Positions 6,433-14,360 of a stretch of 52,856 bases of DNA are shown piece by piece; position 1 is the stretch's first letter, and the number at the start of each line of letters is the position of its first letter. The translations under genes were made by a program, and so were the position numbers. A model generated the notes under the pieces. The model was not told where the DNA came from, made no database searches, and worked only from the letters and a program-made list of their open reading frames with translations. Source of the stretch: a virus; the IMG/VR virus record IMGVR_UViG_3300042691_021002, positions 1 to 52,856 of that record; one strand, written 5' to 3'.

Positions 6433-6801
6433 ATGAAAGAGATAGACTTCGATTCATTTACCGAAGAGCAAAGAGATCTATTCGCACACTACTCTATCGT
6501 TCCTGGCCCATTGTTCGATGACTTTGGCAGGGAGTTTGGGGAGACTTATGTAACATCCTTCATATACCTGGAGCGAGAAGATTTGTCTGAGCATTACTAT
6601 GACATCTACTATACGCTAGATAGCTACGGCAAGTGCTCGGTTATCTACAGATCCAATCCAAGGTGGGAAGGGGATTACGGTTCCTTACCACTGAGCATAC
6701 TTATCACGCGCATCGATAGCTTTCACAGGGCAATGCTCAAGGCTATGAAGGGTGTAGGAACTATTGAGTATTCACTTAACAAAGGAGAACCCAATGACTG
6801 A
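6433..6801 (+). CDS. hypothetical protein
   Basis: 122 aa from ATG 6433, one base after the previous stop; the longer frame upstream overlaps the preceding gene and is rejected. Acidic and Tyr-rich, mixed alpha/beta, no motif recognised. Its 3' end overlaps the next start by 8 nt. Confidence 0.6.
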   Translation: MKEIDFDSFTEEQRDLFAHYSIVPGPLFDDFGREFGETYVTSFIYLEREDLSEHYYDIYYTLDSYGKCSVIYRSNPRWEGDYGSLPLSILITRIDSFHRAMLKAMKGVGTIEYSLNKGEPND

Positions 6802-7213
6802 CGACGACGTTCTTGAAACGTGGGAAATGAATAAAGACATCAAGCGACGGGATGAGATCATCTTCGGTGAATACAAGCCTGACGACTACAAGTTTGGAGG
6901 AGTGAAACGGTTTAGTAATTTATCACTGAACAGTCTAACTCTTCTAGTTGAAGAGGGCTTTCTGCACCCTGAGGACTATCAGAATTGCTCGCCTTATGCT
7001 GAGGATTTTGTCAACTTTCTTAAACAACATCCAGATTTCACGGCACACGGGTACTCAGTAGACATCTCAAGAGAAGACTATCGTGTCACTATTGAGGGCA
7101 TTGAGCTATCCGGCACTACATCTAGGGAGACAGAGAGAGAGTTCGTAAAGTTCGCAAGATGTGCAGATGAGTTCGAGGTCAGTGACAACGGACTCTATTG
7201 CTGGTGGGACTAA
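6794..7213 (+). CDS. conserved hypothetical protein (FxNLSLxxLxxLVExGFL family)
   Basis: 139 aa from ATG 6794 with AAAGGAG upstream. The core RFSNLSLNSLTLLVEEGFLH, then the 'PEDYQNCSP' and 'HPDFTAHGYSV' segments, belong to a family I recognise from bacteria and phages, where it is annotated only as hypothetical. The C-terminus (FVKFARCADEFEVSDNGLYCWWD) is also conserved. No enzymatic motif visible. Confidence 0.7.
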   Translation: MTDDDVLETWEMNKDIKRRDEIIFGEYKPDDYKFGGVKRFSNLSLNSLTLLVEEGFLHPEDYQNCSPYAEDFVNFLKQHPDFTAHGYSVDISREDYRVTIEGIELSGTTSRETEREFVKFARCADEFEVSDNGLYCWWD

Positions 7214-7248
7214 TGCTGACTGTTATAACACGTAAATGGAGTAAGCCA

Positions 7249-7719
7249 ATGAATTGTTCAATCTGCGATCAGCCTATTGAGATTGTGGCATCATGGGATA
7301 AGGGTCACAACGCACAGCCAGTGAATGATGGCAGGTGCTGCGACACATGCAACGCTAACGTGGTTGTTCCTGCGAGGATCTTTATGTTTAAGGATCAAGA
7401 GGAACTAGAGAGATTTCGGGAAGAGAAAGAAGAACTAGAGAAATTTCGGGCAGAGAAAGCCGCAATGAACGACATGTCTTGCATCAGATTGAATTGCGGA
7501 AGGTTAGTACATGAAGAGATAGAGAACTACCAGTGTCGCATGAAACGCAACGGTGTCGTGCAGCAATTCACCATAGCCAGGCTGCCTGTACTTAAATGTA
7601 CCCAGTGCGGCGATGAGTATTTCACACACGTTACTGAGGGGTGCATGGAAGAGGCTCTCAAGAAACATCTCGAACAAGGAGAGGGCAATGGCAATCAAGT
7701 CTATGACCGAAGCAATTGA
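7249..7719 (+). CDS. zinc-ribbon protein, phage Cys domain fused to YgiT-type finger
   Basis: 156 aa from ATG 7249, preceded by GGAG at 7-nt spacing. Residues 1-40 carry C-S-I-C ... CCDTCN within the GHNAQPVNDGRCC context of a small zinc domain common in phages. A charged helix with tandem 'ELERFREEKEELEKFRAEK' repeats links it to a second domain whose CTQCGDEYF motif resembles the YgiT/MqsA-type zinc finger. The fusion of these two is unusual. In YgiT/MqsA the finger accompanies an HTH antitoxin domain, which is absent here. The 3' end overlaps the next gene by 32 nt. Confidence 0.65.
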   Translation: MNCSICDQPIEIVASWDKGHNAQPVNDGRCCDTCNANVVVPARIFMFKDQEELERFREEKEELEKFRAEKAAMNDMSCIRLNCGRLVHEEIENYQCRMKRNGVVQQFTIARLPVLKCTQCGDEYFTHVTEGCMEEALKKHLEQGEGNGNQVYDRSN

Positions 7720-7879
7720 CAGGGCTATCCGTAGGCACAGAGAGACGCGACAACACTACGTAGTGTGCGAGATGGATGAGGGTGAAGGTCGGGTCATCAA
7801 GGTAATGCCTGAGTCTTACACTCACGGCGATGAGTTCGAGGCGTTTGAAGGCGTGGTCTTATACACAACTGAGGAATAG
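7688..7879 (+). CDS. hypothetical small protein
   Basis: 63 aa from ATG 7688, with AAGGAGAGGG upstream lying inside the previous gene. Acidic, with a helical start (MTEAIDRAIRRHRETR) and a beta-like end. Not recognised. Confidence 0.55.
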   Translation: MAIKSMTEAIDRAIRRHRETRQHYVVCEMDEGEGRVIKVMPESYTHGDEFEAFEGVVLYTTEE

Positions 7880-7881
7880 TG

Positions 7882-8409
7882 ATGACACCATACGAACATC
7901 TAGTGGTCAAGGCTGAGGAGATCGGCTGGCCTGCTTACTACAAGAATGATCTGCTTGTACATGACAGGGCTGCACTTGAGGGTCGCAATCCTGACGTACC
8001 GTTCATGTGGTTTGCCAGGGAAACAGGAACCCACCTAGTAACCAGTGATGGGCAAGGATTCAAGGGTGAGGGCGATGCCATAATCAGGCACGTTACTAGC
8101 CCGTTCAACTCGCAACACCGTGGCTACCTCTGGAACAACGGCAAGTTGACTGAGATTGATAAAGATGATTTCAGCAAGACATACACAAAGCATGTGTACG
8201 GCAGTGGGCCTGTCTGGAAAGTAAGCGTCGTATCTAGGTGGAGGCCAGCGGCTTGGGCAACTGAGCAGAAAAGCAGGAACACATACATGGTTAACTGGAG
8301 CAAGGACCATGACTCACTACGAGAGTACGTATATCTAAGGCTGCCACACTTTGAAACTCATACGATTGAGATTGTTTCAGCCACACCAGCAACGCAGGAG
8401 GTAGGGTGA
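7882..8409 (+). CDS. hypothetical protein
   Basis: 175 aa from ATG 7882 with GAGGA upstream. Mixed alpha/beta and Trp-rich. The first half ('PFMWFARETGTHLV') and the 'KVYVVSRW'-like central segment do not suggest a known fold to me. Overlaps the next gene by one base. Confidence 0.6.
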   Translation: MTPYEHLVVKAEEIGWPAYYKNDLLVHDRAALEGRNPDVPFMWFARETGTHLVTSDGQGFKGEGDAIIRHVTSPFNSQHRGYLWNNGKLTEIDKDDFSKTYTKHVYGSGPVWKVSVVSRWRPAAWATEQKSRNTYMVNWSKDHDSLREYVYLRLPHFETHTIEIVSATPATQEVG

Positions 8410-8831
8410 TGGATAAGCCAGATAGGTTATTTCGTCTGACTGAGGATATACCAAACCCTTTGTATGACAGAAGGTACAAGTATGGCTTGCGGGGGATAAA
8501 GTTTTTCGAGAAGGGAAGCATCATAAACGCTTTTAGTAACTCGGTAGCTAATGATAAAGAAAACAAGCCTATCTATTTTTACCAATTGATATACAAGGGA
8601 AAAAACACCCTCCTACAAATCGAAGACATCATCGGAAAAAGCGTGGAGATAATCTCCGCTGAACTTAACATTGATGAAGTCGCAGATAAGCTCAACGTGC
8701 ACACCTTGCGTTCGATCTTAATTGAGCTAGTGAACAGCGGAATCGTGACAACCCAGCAGATAATAGATGCTGGTATTAAGTGTGATGCTATCTGTCCTCA
8801 TGAGTTTGGGAGGGAAGCCAGTGGATCTTAA
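8409..8831 (+). CDS. hypothetical protein
   Basis: 140 aa, start ATG 8409 after AGGAGG. The N-terminal half is beta-rich. The C-terminal half (ADKLNVHTLRSILIELVNSG ... TTQQIIDAG) is helical and could be a small helix-turn-helix-like bundle, but no HTH family is recognised. The last bases overlap the GTG start of the next gene. Confidence 0.55.
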   Translation: MDKPDRLFRLTEDIPNPLYDRRYKYGLRGIKFFEKGSIINAFSNSVANDKENKPIYFYQLIYKGKNTLLQIEDIIGKSVEIISAELNIDEVADKLNVHTLRSILIELVNSGIVTTQQIIDAGIKCDAICPHEFGREASGS

Positions 8832-9048
8832 CGCATGTATCGAACGCATCTTCGACCACCTAGCCAATCGCAATCGTGAAGAGGCTGAGCTTGCTTTGCA
8901 GGATGCTAGACAATGGATTCGCAATGGTGGATCTATGGATGGCGGGCAGTATGACAGACTACGAAAGGCCAATGCTGACATCCAAGCCTTGCTAGTAGAT
9001 CAATCAATTGATTTGCAGCCAAGGGAATTTACTAACGCAAGTAAGTAA
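8821..9048 (+). CDS. hypothetical small helical protein
   Basis: 75 aa beginning with GTG 8821, which is preceded by GGGAGGG; no ATG in frame fits. Fully helical (VDLNACIERIFDHLANRN ... ELALQDARQWI). The start codon lies within an AGCCAGTGG motif. It is the last gene before element copy F and terminator 9098-9120. Confidence 0.5.
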   Translation: MDLNACIERIFDHLANRNREEAELALQDARQWIRNGGSMDGGQYDRLRKANADIQALLVDQSIDLQPREFTNASK

Positions 9049-9059
9049 TGGTTTGGGTC

Positions 9060-9087
9060 ATCGCGATTTTTGCGAGGTTCGTCGGTG
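9060..9087 (+). repeat. 28-bp intergenic element, copy F (divergent subtype)
   Basis: ATCGCGATTTTTGCG ... TTCGTCGGTG, 28 bp. It shares the layout and CGGTG end with the other copies and is closest to copy H at 14361 (both GGTCATCGC...TTCGTCGGTG). A terminator follows 10 nt later. Confidence 0.7.
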
Positions 9088-9097
9088 TTGGTGGGGA

Positions 9098-9120
9098 GGG
9101 CAGGCAACTGTCCTTTTTTT
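9098..9120 (+). terminator. intrinsic terminator with GCAA loop
   Basis: GGGCAG-GCAA-CTGTCC followed by seven Ts. It lies between element copy F and the gene starting at 9143. A transcript starting at the element would be terminated before the gene unless the hairpin is regulated. Confidence 0.85.
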
Positions 9121-9142
9121 ATGTACATACAAGGAGTGAATG

Positions 9143-9454
9143 ATGCAGTTCAATAGTTACACACTGAGAAACGGATGGAAAGACAGGTATGGTGAAGCAA
9201 CGGATGAGCAGAAGAAGTTTGTAGATCATGTCTACTGGCTATGCGAAACCAACTATAAGGCTGGTGGAAGTCAGATCGTAGAGACGTATGAGCCAAGGGA
9301 AATCCTCAGTGACTTCAGTAATCTCGGAGAAGTTGTTGAGTTCATTGCCTTGAGGGTGAACGAAGCACTGAATCAAAGATGGGGTGAGGACGATGACCCA
9401 CAGCTAGAGATGTACGAGAGATTCAATAACGCTGACTGGAGTAGGAAACCATGA
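9143..9454 (+). CDS. hypothetical protein
   Basis: 103 aa from ATG 9143 with AAGGAG at 6-nt spacing (ATG 9140 is too close). Acidic and helical (YGEATDEQKKFVDHVYWLCE ... VVEFIALRVNEAL). First gene after the terminator at 9098-9120. Not recognised. Confidence 0.65.
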   Translation: MQFNSYTLRNGWKDRYGEATDEQKKFVDHVYWLCETNYKAGGSQIVETYEPREILSDFSNLGEVVEFIALRVNEALNQRWGEDDDPQLEMYERFNNADWSRKP

Positions 9455-9729
9455 AGCCATTGGTCGTCAAGATTGAAAATGGGTTGATCGCTAATGACAG
9501 GCTATACGATTTGTACAGTGTAATCAATCGCAACAAGCCCAGCGATTGCGAGCTAACAAAGGTGCAGCTAATGCGTCAGATCCTTGATCTGGTTACAGAG
9601 AATCTGCGATCGACCAATGTTCTTGAGTTGCGAATGAAGAACGGTGAGGAGGTTGTCTTTATTGGACGACTCCCACCAAACATAACAGAGGGAACCATCG
9701 AACGAATACTGGAGAGGAGAGGGCAATGA
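9451..9729 (+). CDS. hypothetical protein
   Basis: 92 aa, ATGA overlap with the gene before. Beta-helix-beta pattern (LVVKIENGLIANDRLYDLY ... LELRMKNGEEVVFIGRL). GGAGAGGAGAGGG near its 3' end serves the next gene. Unknown. Confidence 0.6.
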   Translation: MKPLVVKIENGLIANDRLYDLYSVINRNKPSDCELTKVQLMRQILDLVTENLRSTNVLELRMKNGEEVVFIGRLPPNITEGTIERILERRGQ

Positions 9730-9875
9730 CTGAGATGTATCCGGCTCGAATCTATGTAGAGTTTAAGGACGGCTCATGGATTAACTCGCTGTGCCCTCAT
9801 TTTCAGGATGACCTTCAAGAACTTATTGAGTTACTTGGGCCTCCTGTATTAGTCGAATATCGACCGGCTAAATAA
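9726..9875 (+). CDS. 49-aa hypothetical protein
   Basis: ATG 9726 overlaps the previous stop as ATGA and a purine-rich ribosome site (GGAGAGGAGAGGG) lies just upstream. 49 codons to TAA 9875: MTEMYPARIYVEFKDGSWI ... LIELLGPPVLVEYRPAK. The coupling and ribosome site support a real gene. Function unknown. Confidence 0.55.
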   Translation: MTEMYPARIYVEFKDGSWINSLCPHFQDDLQELIELLGPPVLVEYRPAK

Positions 9876-9904
9876 TCATTCACAAAAATAGAAAGGAGAT
9901 GGCA

Positions 9905-10243
9905 ATGAGTCACACACCTGGGCCGTGGGAAGTGGTGTCTATGGGTAATGGGGAATCAGAAGTGTTAGCTAATGGACCGAATCGCGACGACGTAGCCAGC
10001 GTTTGCATGGTAGCTGGTGGATTGGGTCATGTCATTAGCGACAACCGAGACTACGAAAGCGAAGCCAACGCTAGTCTCATTGCGGCGGCACCTGAACTAC
10101 TGGCTGCACTGGAGGATTTACTAGACCAACTGGACTCTATCGGGATTCCCGACTGGCATGGAGCAGAAGGTCTTTGTCTTGAACAGTCTATGTCTGCAAT
10201 CAAGAAAGCGAAGTCTGCAATCAAGAAAGCGAGGGTAGGATGA
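9905..10243 (+). CDS. HTPGPW-family phage protein
   Basis: 112 aa from ATG 9905 (AAGGAG at 6-nt spacing; ATG 9899 is too close). It has the hallmarks of a very widespread phage family: N-terminal MSHTPGPWEV, a central sheet, and ANASLIAAAPELLAALEDLL at residues about 58-77. The family's function is not known. The C-terminus ends in an in-frame duplication (SAIKKAK SAIKKAR). Confidence 0.8.
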   Translation: MSHTPGPWEVVSMGNGESEVLANGPNRDDVASVCMVAGGLGHVISDNRDYESEANASLIAAAPELLAALEDLLDQLDSIGIPDWHGAEGLCLEQSMSAIKKAKSAIKKARVG

Positions 10244-10599
10244 GCCAGTTCAAGGTTGAGTTCGTAAAGTCTGGCTTCAAGCACAAGCCTGTATATGTCA
10301 AGTCAATAAGGGCTGCGATCCTTAAAGCTAAAAGCCAAGGATGGCATGGCGACAAAGGTGGTGACTGCTGGGATCCATGTCCAGTAGAGGTGAGGATCTA
10401 TCTGAAAGCAGGAGACAGACATGAGCTTGTTGCTAGGGTAGATCGGGACAAGGTTACTGCGATCGACATCGACAGCAGATTGTCAGTTCACTTGGCCAAG
10501 GACGCAATCATCGAAAGCCAGCTAGTAATTCAAGAGGCTGAAACACTTGTAGAGATTATCAATCGAATCGCACAAGGAGAGGACAATGATAGTCAATAG
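10240..10599 (+). CDS. hypothetical protein
   Basis: 119 aa, ATGA overlap with the upstream gene. Basic N-terminal half (VEFVKSGFKHKPVYVKSIRA) and acidic helical C-terminus. Overlaps the following gene by 14 nt. Not recognised. Confidence 0.6.
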   Translation: MSQFKVEFVKSGFKHKPVYVKSIRAAILKAKSQGWHGDKGGDCWDPCPVEVRIYLKAGDRHELVARVDRDKVTAIDIDSRLSVHLAKDAIIESQLVIQEAETLVEIINRIAQGEDNDSQ

Positions 10600-10804
10600 T
10601 ATCTCATTACGAATCAGAACCTTTGATAACGCTGCTATGCAGGAAGATCGCACTGCTGAGGTGTGCCGAATCCTGCGGGAACTGGCAGATCGAACCGAAG
10701 AGAATGGTGTGGTCAATGCTTTTGACGGGACTAGATTGCGAGACTCCAATGGCAACACGGTCGGTCACTGCACCTGCGATTGGGAAGAAGGGGACGACGA
10801 ATGA
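10586..10804 (+). CDS. conserved small phage protein (NAAM...AEVCRILRELADR family)
   Basis: 72 aa. The pattern DNAAMQEDRTAEVCRILREL ... LRDSNGNTVGHCTCDW is typical of a small alpha/beta family scattered through phages and plasmids, with the RILRELADR helix and the L-R-D-x-N-G-N hairpin conserved. Function unknown. Overlaps neighbours on both sides. Confidence 0.7.
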   Translation: MIVNSISLRIRTFDNAAMQEDRTAEVCRILRELADRTEENGVVNAFDGTRLRDSNGNTVGHCTCDWEEGDDE

Positions 10805-11166
10805 CAGTCATGTACTACGTGGCAGTAGATACTGAGATGGATGTACCACACCTAGTCGGGCCTTTCGATACAAGGAAGTATGCTGAAGATCATGCTGAAA
10901 CAATTATTGGATACGACACAGAGATAGTAATAGCAGAGGAAAAGATGAGGAAGCCAAGCAAGTCCTTGCAAGCGAACGGCGTTTCCTACGACATCGATTA
11001 CACCAGACGTAGGTATGGAAATGTAACATACACCTGGGTTGAGGTGAGAGTCGATGATGAATGGCATCACTTAGGAGACCCTTGGCCTTGCATTACACCC
11101 AAGAAATCAGAAGTTATTCGGGAAATCAATAACGTGTTATCAAGACTAGGAAAGGTAAGTGTATGA
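10801..11166 (+). CDS. hypothetical protein
   Basis: 121 aa from ATG 10801 (ATGA overlap). The first 40 residues (YYVAVDTEMDVPHLVGPFDTRKYAEDHAE) share the strand-'GPF'-helix pattern of the protein at 13196 and of many small accessory proteins that tag a 'GPF.t...A...A' segment. Function unknown. Confidence 0.6.
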   Translation: MTVMYYVAVDTEMDVPHLVGPFDTRKYAEDHAETIIGYDTEIVIAEEKMRKPSKSLQANGVSYDIDYTRRRYGNVTYTWVEVRVDDEWHHLGDPWPCITPKKSEVIREINNVLSRLGKVSV

Positions 11167-11357
11167 GACGGATCTTATTACTATTGATGATTGTTCCTAT
11201 CACTGGCTGTCATGTAGCCAGGGCGACAATCACCTATCACTTCGATGAACCAACTGTATCACTAACACTGGAGCCAGGATATGGAAAGAACATTAGAGCA
11301 AGCGATTGCCGACAACCGCAAGCGAAATGCGAGAGTGAGATGGGCACACAAAACTAG
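11163..11357 (+). CDS. putative lipoprotein
   Basis: 64 aa. Residues 1-15 form a lipoprotein signal: basic MRR, hydrophobic ILLLLMIVP, and lipobox ITG-C16. The mature part is about 49 aa and its last third is encoded in the region that overlaps the next gene by 77 nt. Family knowledge: small phage lipoproteins can be spanins, exclusion factors or moron products. An outer spanin is one possibility because those are short, but no partner is visible. The ATGA overlap puts it in the operon. Confidence 0.6.
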   Translation: MRRILLLLMIVPITGCHVARATITYHFDEPTVSLTLEPGYGKNIRASDCRQPQAKCESEMGTQN

Positions 11358-11487
11358 AACAGCAATACTCCTCCGCTACTATGACTATGAGGACGAGGGG
11401 AAGCTAGAGAAGTATCGACGAGTTAGAGATAAGTTGATCGCATTGATTGACCGAGGTGGTCGATCAGCTAAATCTTTACGTACTTAA
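11281..11487 (+). CDS. hypothetical small basic protein
   Basis: 68 aa starting inside the lipoprotein gene in another frame. Arg/Lys-rich and helical (MERTLEQAIADNRKRNARV ... YRRVRDKLIALIDRGGR). The ribosome site (GGAGCCAGG) is acceptable. The sequence is consistent with a DNA- or RNA-binding helix bundle but no family is recognised. The 77-nt overlap means either both frames are used or one is spurious. Confidence 0.5.
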   Translation: MERTLEQAIADNRKRNARVRWAHKTRTAILLRYYDYEDEGKLEKYRRVRDKLIALIDRGGRSAKSLRT

Positions 11488-11517
11488 CGTAGTGAGTTCA
11501 CTACAAAGGAGACTGTT

Positions 11518-11919
11518 ATGGGAATGGGATACGCTGCATGTAGGGCAACAGTGCTGGATGAGAAGTACGCCGAGACGTTTCCAGAATGGTGCCGCCTAGC
11601 ATCATGGCTAGGAGATGACATTGAAGACTTCGCCTATTACATATCAATTGATACTGAGCCAGACCCAGAGTTTAGCGACTGGACACAAGAGGACTTCACC
11701 AAAGCTGACAACATGTTTGAGGAGTTTCGTGAAGCGTTTGCTAAGCGACACCCTGGCTTGGCTGTGTGCCTTGGTTATCACGATCGGTCGCAAGATGGCG
11801 ACAGATACGACGACATCGACGGGCACTACCTTGAAGTCGTTGGCTTCTGGGTTGTATCACCTGAAGGCGAGAAGATTAAAGAGCATGTGACTGATTGTGG
11901 GTTCGTTCAGTTTGGATAG
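11518..11919 (+). CDS. hypothetical acidic protein
   Basis: 133 aa, acidic, aromatic-rich; AAAGGAG precedes the ATG. A GTAGTGA/TCACTAC inverted repeat lies in the 30-bp gap before it. Segments FAYYISIDTEPDPEFSDW and GHYLEVVGFWVVSPEG suggest an alpha/beta fold. Not recognised. Confidence 0.6.
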   Translation: MGMGYAACRATVLDEKYAETFPEWCRLASWLGDDIEDFAYYISIDTEPDPEFSDWTQEDFTKADNMFEEFREAFAKRHPGLAVCLGYHDRSQDGDRYDDIDGHYLEVVGFWVVSPEGEKIKEHVTDCGFVQFG

Positions 11920-11930
11920 GAGAATACGAC

Positions 11931-12152
11931 GTGACCTTAAAAGAATTCATCAAGCAAAACAAAGACGACATTGATAAGGCGATCAGAAGGGCAAGAGACT
12001 TTGTATCCAAGCAGGCAAGTTGCAACTGTCCTAAAAGTGGAACAGATCACTACCACGACAAAGGCTCGCTGAACAATGAGGAGCGGAGGCTTTGGATACT
12101 GAACGACGAAGGCTTGTATATGTGGGCGAAATCGCAGGGTGTTAACATATAG
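11931..12152 (+). CDS. hypothetical small protein
   Basis: 73 aa from GTG 11931, which has AGGAGA at 6-nt spacing; no ATG fits. Helical start (LKEFIKQNKDDIDKAIRRARDF), then a Cys/His cluster (CNCPKSGTDHYHDKGS) that could bind one zinc. Function unknown. Confidence 0.55.
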   Translation: MTLKEFIKQNKDDIDKAIRRARDFVSKQASCNCPKSGTDHYHDKGSLNNEERRLWILNDEGLYMWAKSQGVNI

Positions 12153-12160
12153 GAAGTGAC

Positions 12161-13186
12161 ATGAAAAAGATCAACTCTGACAGACTAATCAAGATCGCAG
12201 AGACTATGGAGCGTCAAGCCGAGGACAAGTTCCGTCCAAGGGAAACACACACCGCTAAGAAGTTGGCACAGGCTAGGCACGCAGAGCTAGAAGGTGCACA
12301 TCTAAAGCGGGCCGCTACACTTATTCGTTCGCTAGTCAAGGCGATCGGAGAGAACAGGGTACCCGACTGCATCTATGCTGCTTGTCCACTTAACAAAGAC
12401 TTCTTTATGACGGCAGCCAGGCTAGAGACTAAGCGCGTTAGCAACGGTTATCACGACTACTTAGTGGAGACTGATAACTACCGACACAACGAGAACGTCT
12501 ATCAATCTTTGCGTAGCTTGGAGAGCCAGTCACCTGAGAACGAAGCCAAGATGCAAGCCAGAATGCAAGAGGTTAAGCTGCGTCGAGCAATCGACAGCGT
12601 GCGTAACCAAGACATCCCTGGCTTCTTTCCCACACCAAGAAGCGTCATCAATAAGATGCTCTCTATAGTGGATCAGCATATCGTGCCAGGGGCCAGAGTC
12701 TTGGAGCCGAGTGCTGGCTTAGGTGACATCGTTGATGCGATCACCACTACATGTAAGGGAGTGCAGGTTGATGCAATCGAAATCAGCCCGACTCTTTGCG
12801 AAATCCTTAGGATGAAGCATATCCCTGTAATCAATGACGACTTCATGTTGTGGTCTCTTGATAACAAGTATGACTGCATTGTCATGAATCCACCGTATGA
12901 GAACAAGCAAGCGATCAAGCACGGTACAAAAGCCTACCAGCATTTGAAACCTGGAGGTGGTTTGGTATGTCTCATGCCACCTATCCATGCTGAGAAAGTA
13001 GTTGACTCTCTTATGCAGGAAGGATGCGAGGCGTGGGCTGTTGAGCCAGTGGATGACGGAGCGTTCAACAGTAAAGAATCCTTCCGTCGCACCGGAGTTA
13101 GTGTGGCTATCGTGTATGCCGTTAAGCATGAAGATAGCCCCGTCATTGTGGATCTACGCACAAGACAGCAAAGCCTTTTGTTTTAG
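12161..13186 (+). CDS. putative N6-adenine DNA methyltransferase
   Basis: 341 aa. The C-terminal two thirds is a class I SAM-dependent methyltransferase: SAM motif EPSAGLGD (about 181-188), acidic motif II 'VDAIEI', and catalytic NPPY (243-246), which defines amino-methyltransferases of adenine N6 type. A helical N-terminal domain of about 150 aa precedes it, with FFPTPRSV at the junction, as in phage and plasmid methyltransferases that follow a helicase. No restriction enzyme gene adjoins it, so it is an orphan enzyme that could protect phage DNA or mark it. GGAAGTG precedes the ATG. Confidence 0.8.
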   Translation: MKKINSDRLIKIAETMERQAEDKFRPRETHTAKKLAQARHAELEGAHLKRAATLIRSLVKAIGENRVPDCIYAACPLNKDFFMTAARLETKRVSNGYHDYLVETDNYRHNENVYQSLRSLESQSPENEAKMQARMQEVKLRRAIDSVRNQDIPGFFPTPRSVINKMLSIVDQHIVPGARVLEPSAGLGDIVDAITTTCKGVQVDAIEISPTLCEILRMKHIPVINDDFMLWSLDNKYDCIVMNPPYENKQAIKHGTKAYQHLKPGGGLVCLMPPIHAEKVVDSLMQEGCEAWAVEPVDDGAFNSKESFRRTGVSVAIVYAVKHEDSPVIVDLRTRQQSLLF

Positions 13187-13195
13187 GGGAATGCT

Positions 13196-13642
13196 ATGGA
13201 AGTCAAAGATTTTTATGTCATCGTTCACGGCAACCCAATGAGAGAACTAAATCTCACTGGACCATTTGAACGCTATCAAGATGCCGATCACTACGCACAC
13301 ACTAGACTTGAGCACGTATGGTACTGGATCAAAGAAGTCGCACCTTCCGATACCGGACCGAAACATCAAGAGCTAGCTGACGCACTTATGGCGTTCACCA
13401 AGAAGCATGTCCCTGGCTGCTGCGATGTTAACTTCTACAACAAGTACGAATGGGATAAGAGAGGCGAGGATATGTGGGCTGACGCAGACCTCACCATGAC
13501 ATTCGAGGGTGGTTTCTACCATGAGTGGAATCACCTTGGCAATCTAGAGATGTACCTAGAGCTTGACAAAATAGTCAAAGACCTTGGCTACACCTACGAG
13601 CAGGGATTTATGTGGTCACTTCATTTTTTCAAGGAGAAATGA
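13196..13642 (+). CDS. hypothetical protein
   Basis: 148 aa. N-terminus FYVIVHGNPMRELNLTGPFERYQDADHYAHT resembles the strand-GPF-helix start seen at 10801, suggesting distant relatives. The rest is acidic and Trp/His-rich, mixed alpha/beta. No function assigned. Confidence 0.6.
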   Translation: MEVKDFYVIVHGNPMRELNLTGPFERYQDADHYAHTRLEHVWYWIKEVAPSDTGPKHQELADALMAFTKKHVPGCCDVNFYNKYEWDKRGEDMWADADLTMTFEGGFYHEWNHLGNLEMYLELDKIVKDLGYTYEQGFMWSLHFFKEK

Positions 13643-14005
13643 ATGACACCGTGGCATCATGCACTATCAAGTGCCAAGAAGTTTGGTGGTAAGCCAGAGG
13701 ATTATATCAACATCCATGAGTGGTTTGATTGTACCAAGCAGTACACCGGAGACTGGACACACAGGGCAATGAGACATCATGCCGCTGGCATCCAGTGGTG
13801 CATTGAAACCTTTGGCGATGCGGTGCTAGCAGATGGGAAGATGGTGCCTGTCAAGTTAATTGCAGAGCAGCATGTGAACGAAGACTGCGGATACATACCT
13901 ACGATTCAAGACTGGCTTCAGCCGTTACGAGAGAAGCCAGGGGGGTGGATGCTCAAAGTTAAAGTTAAGTCTGTTTCATCACTTCAAGTTTCGGAGAGCG
14001 AGTAA
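13643..14005 (+). CDS. conserved hypothetical protein (HHALSSAKKFGGKPEDY family)
   Basis: 120 aa beginning on the base after the previous stop, behind AAGGAG. The motifs PWHHALSSAKKFGG, IHEWFD, THRAMRHHAAGI and ISEQHV-like 'IAEQHVNEDCGYIPT' identify a family widespread in bacteria and phages that I believe is DUF6915. The repeated His (WHHA, HRAMRHHA) suggest a metal site, but no activity is known. Confidence 0.75.
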   Translation: MTPWHHALSSAKKFGGKPEDYINIHEWFDCTKQYTGDWTHRAMRHHAAGIQWCIETFGDAVLADGKMVPVKLIAEQHVNEDCGYIPTIQDWLQPLREKPGGWMLKVKVKSVSSLQVSESE

Positions 14006-14006
14006 C

Positions 14007-14357
14007 ATGGAAATCGTACCACTACCAAAGAGAATCTATGACAAGGCCAAGGAGATTGGCACCACCAGCATTGAGCTTCAATTCCAAGGCGGCAGCGATG
14101 AAGGATTTCTCAATGTTTACATATCGTGTGATCAGGAAGGTGGGAAGTATTTTGATTTATATGATGAGATTGAGGAATGGGCGCAGGACGCATACCAATA
14201 CAGTGGTGCTGGCGACGGAAGCGATTACGGTGACAACATCGAATACAATCTGTCCAGTATGACAGCCTCTCATTCAGAGTGGCATACGGAGCGTGTCGAT
14301 GGCTCAAGCTGTGAGATCAAACTAGAGGTTGACGACCAAGAACCTGTCAAGGATTAG
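14007..14357 (+). CDS. conserved hypothetical protein with YSGAGDGSDYGD motif
   Basis: 116 aa, very acidic. The central YQYSGAGDGSDYGDNIEYN segment recurs in a small family of unknown function (possibly DUF6878-type) often near the family of the preceding gene. Starts one base after that gene. The operon ends here and element copy H follows. Confidence 0.65.
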   Translation: MEIVPLPKRIYDKAKEIGTTSIELQFQGGSDEGFLNVYISCDQEGGKYFDLYDEIEEWAQDAYQYSGAGDGSDYGDNIEYNLSSMTASHSEWHTERVDGSSCEIKLEVDDQEPVKD

Positions 14358-14360
14358 GTC

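Noticed and set aside
12161-13186. Restriction-modification system
   Set aside because: Only a methyltransferase is present; neighbours lack any endonuclease motif, so it is treated as an orphan enzyme.
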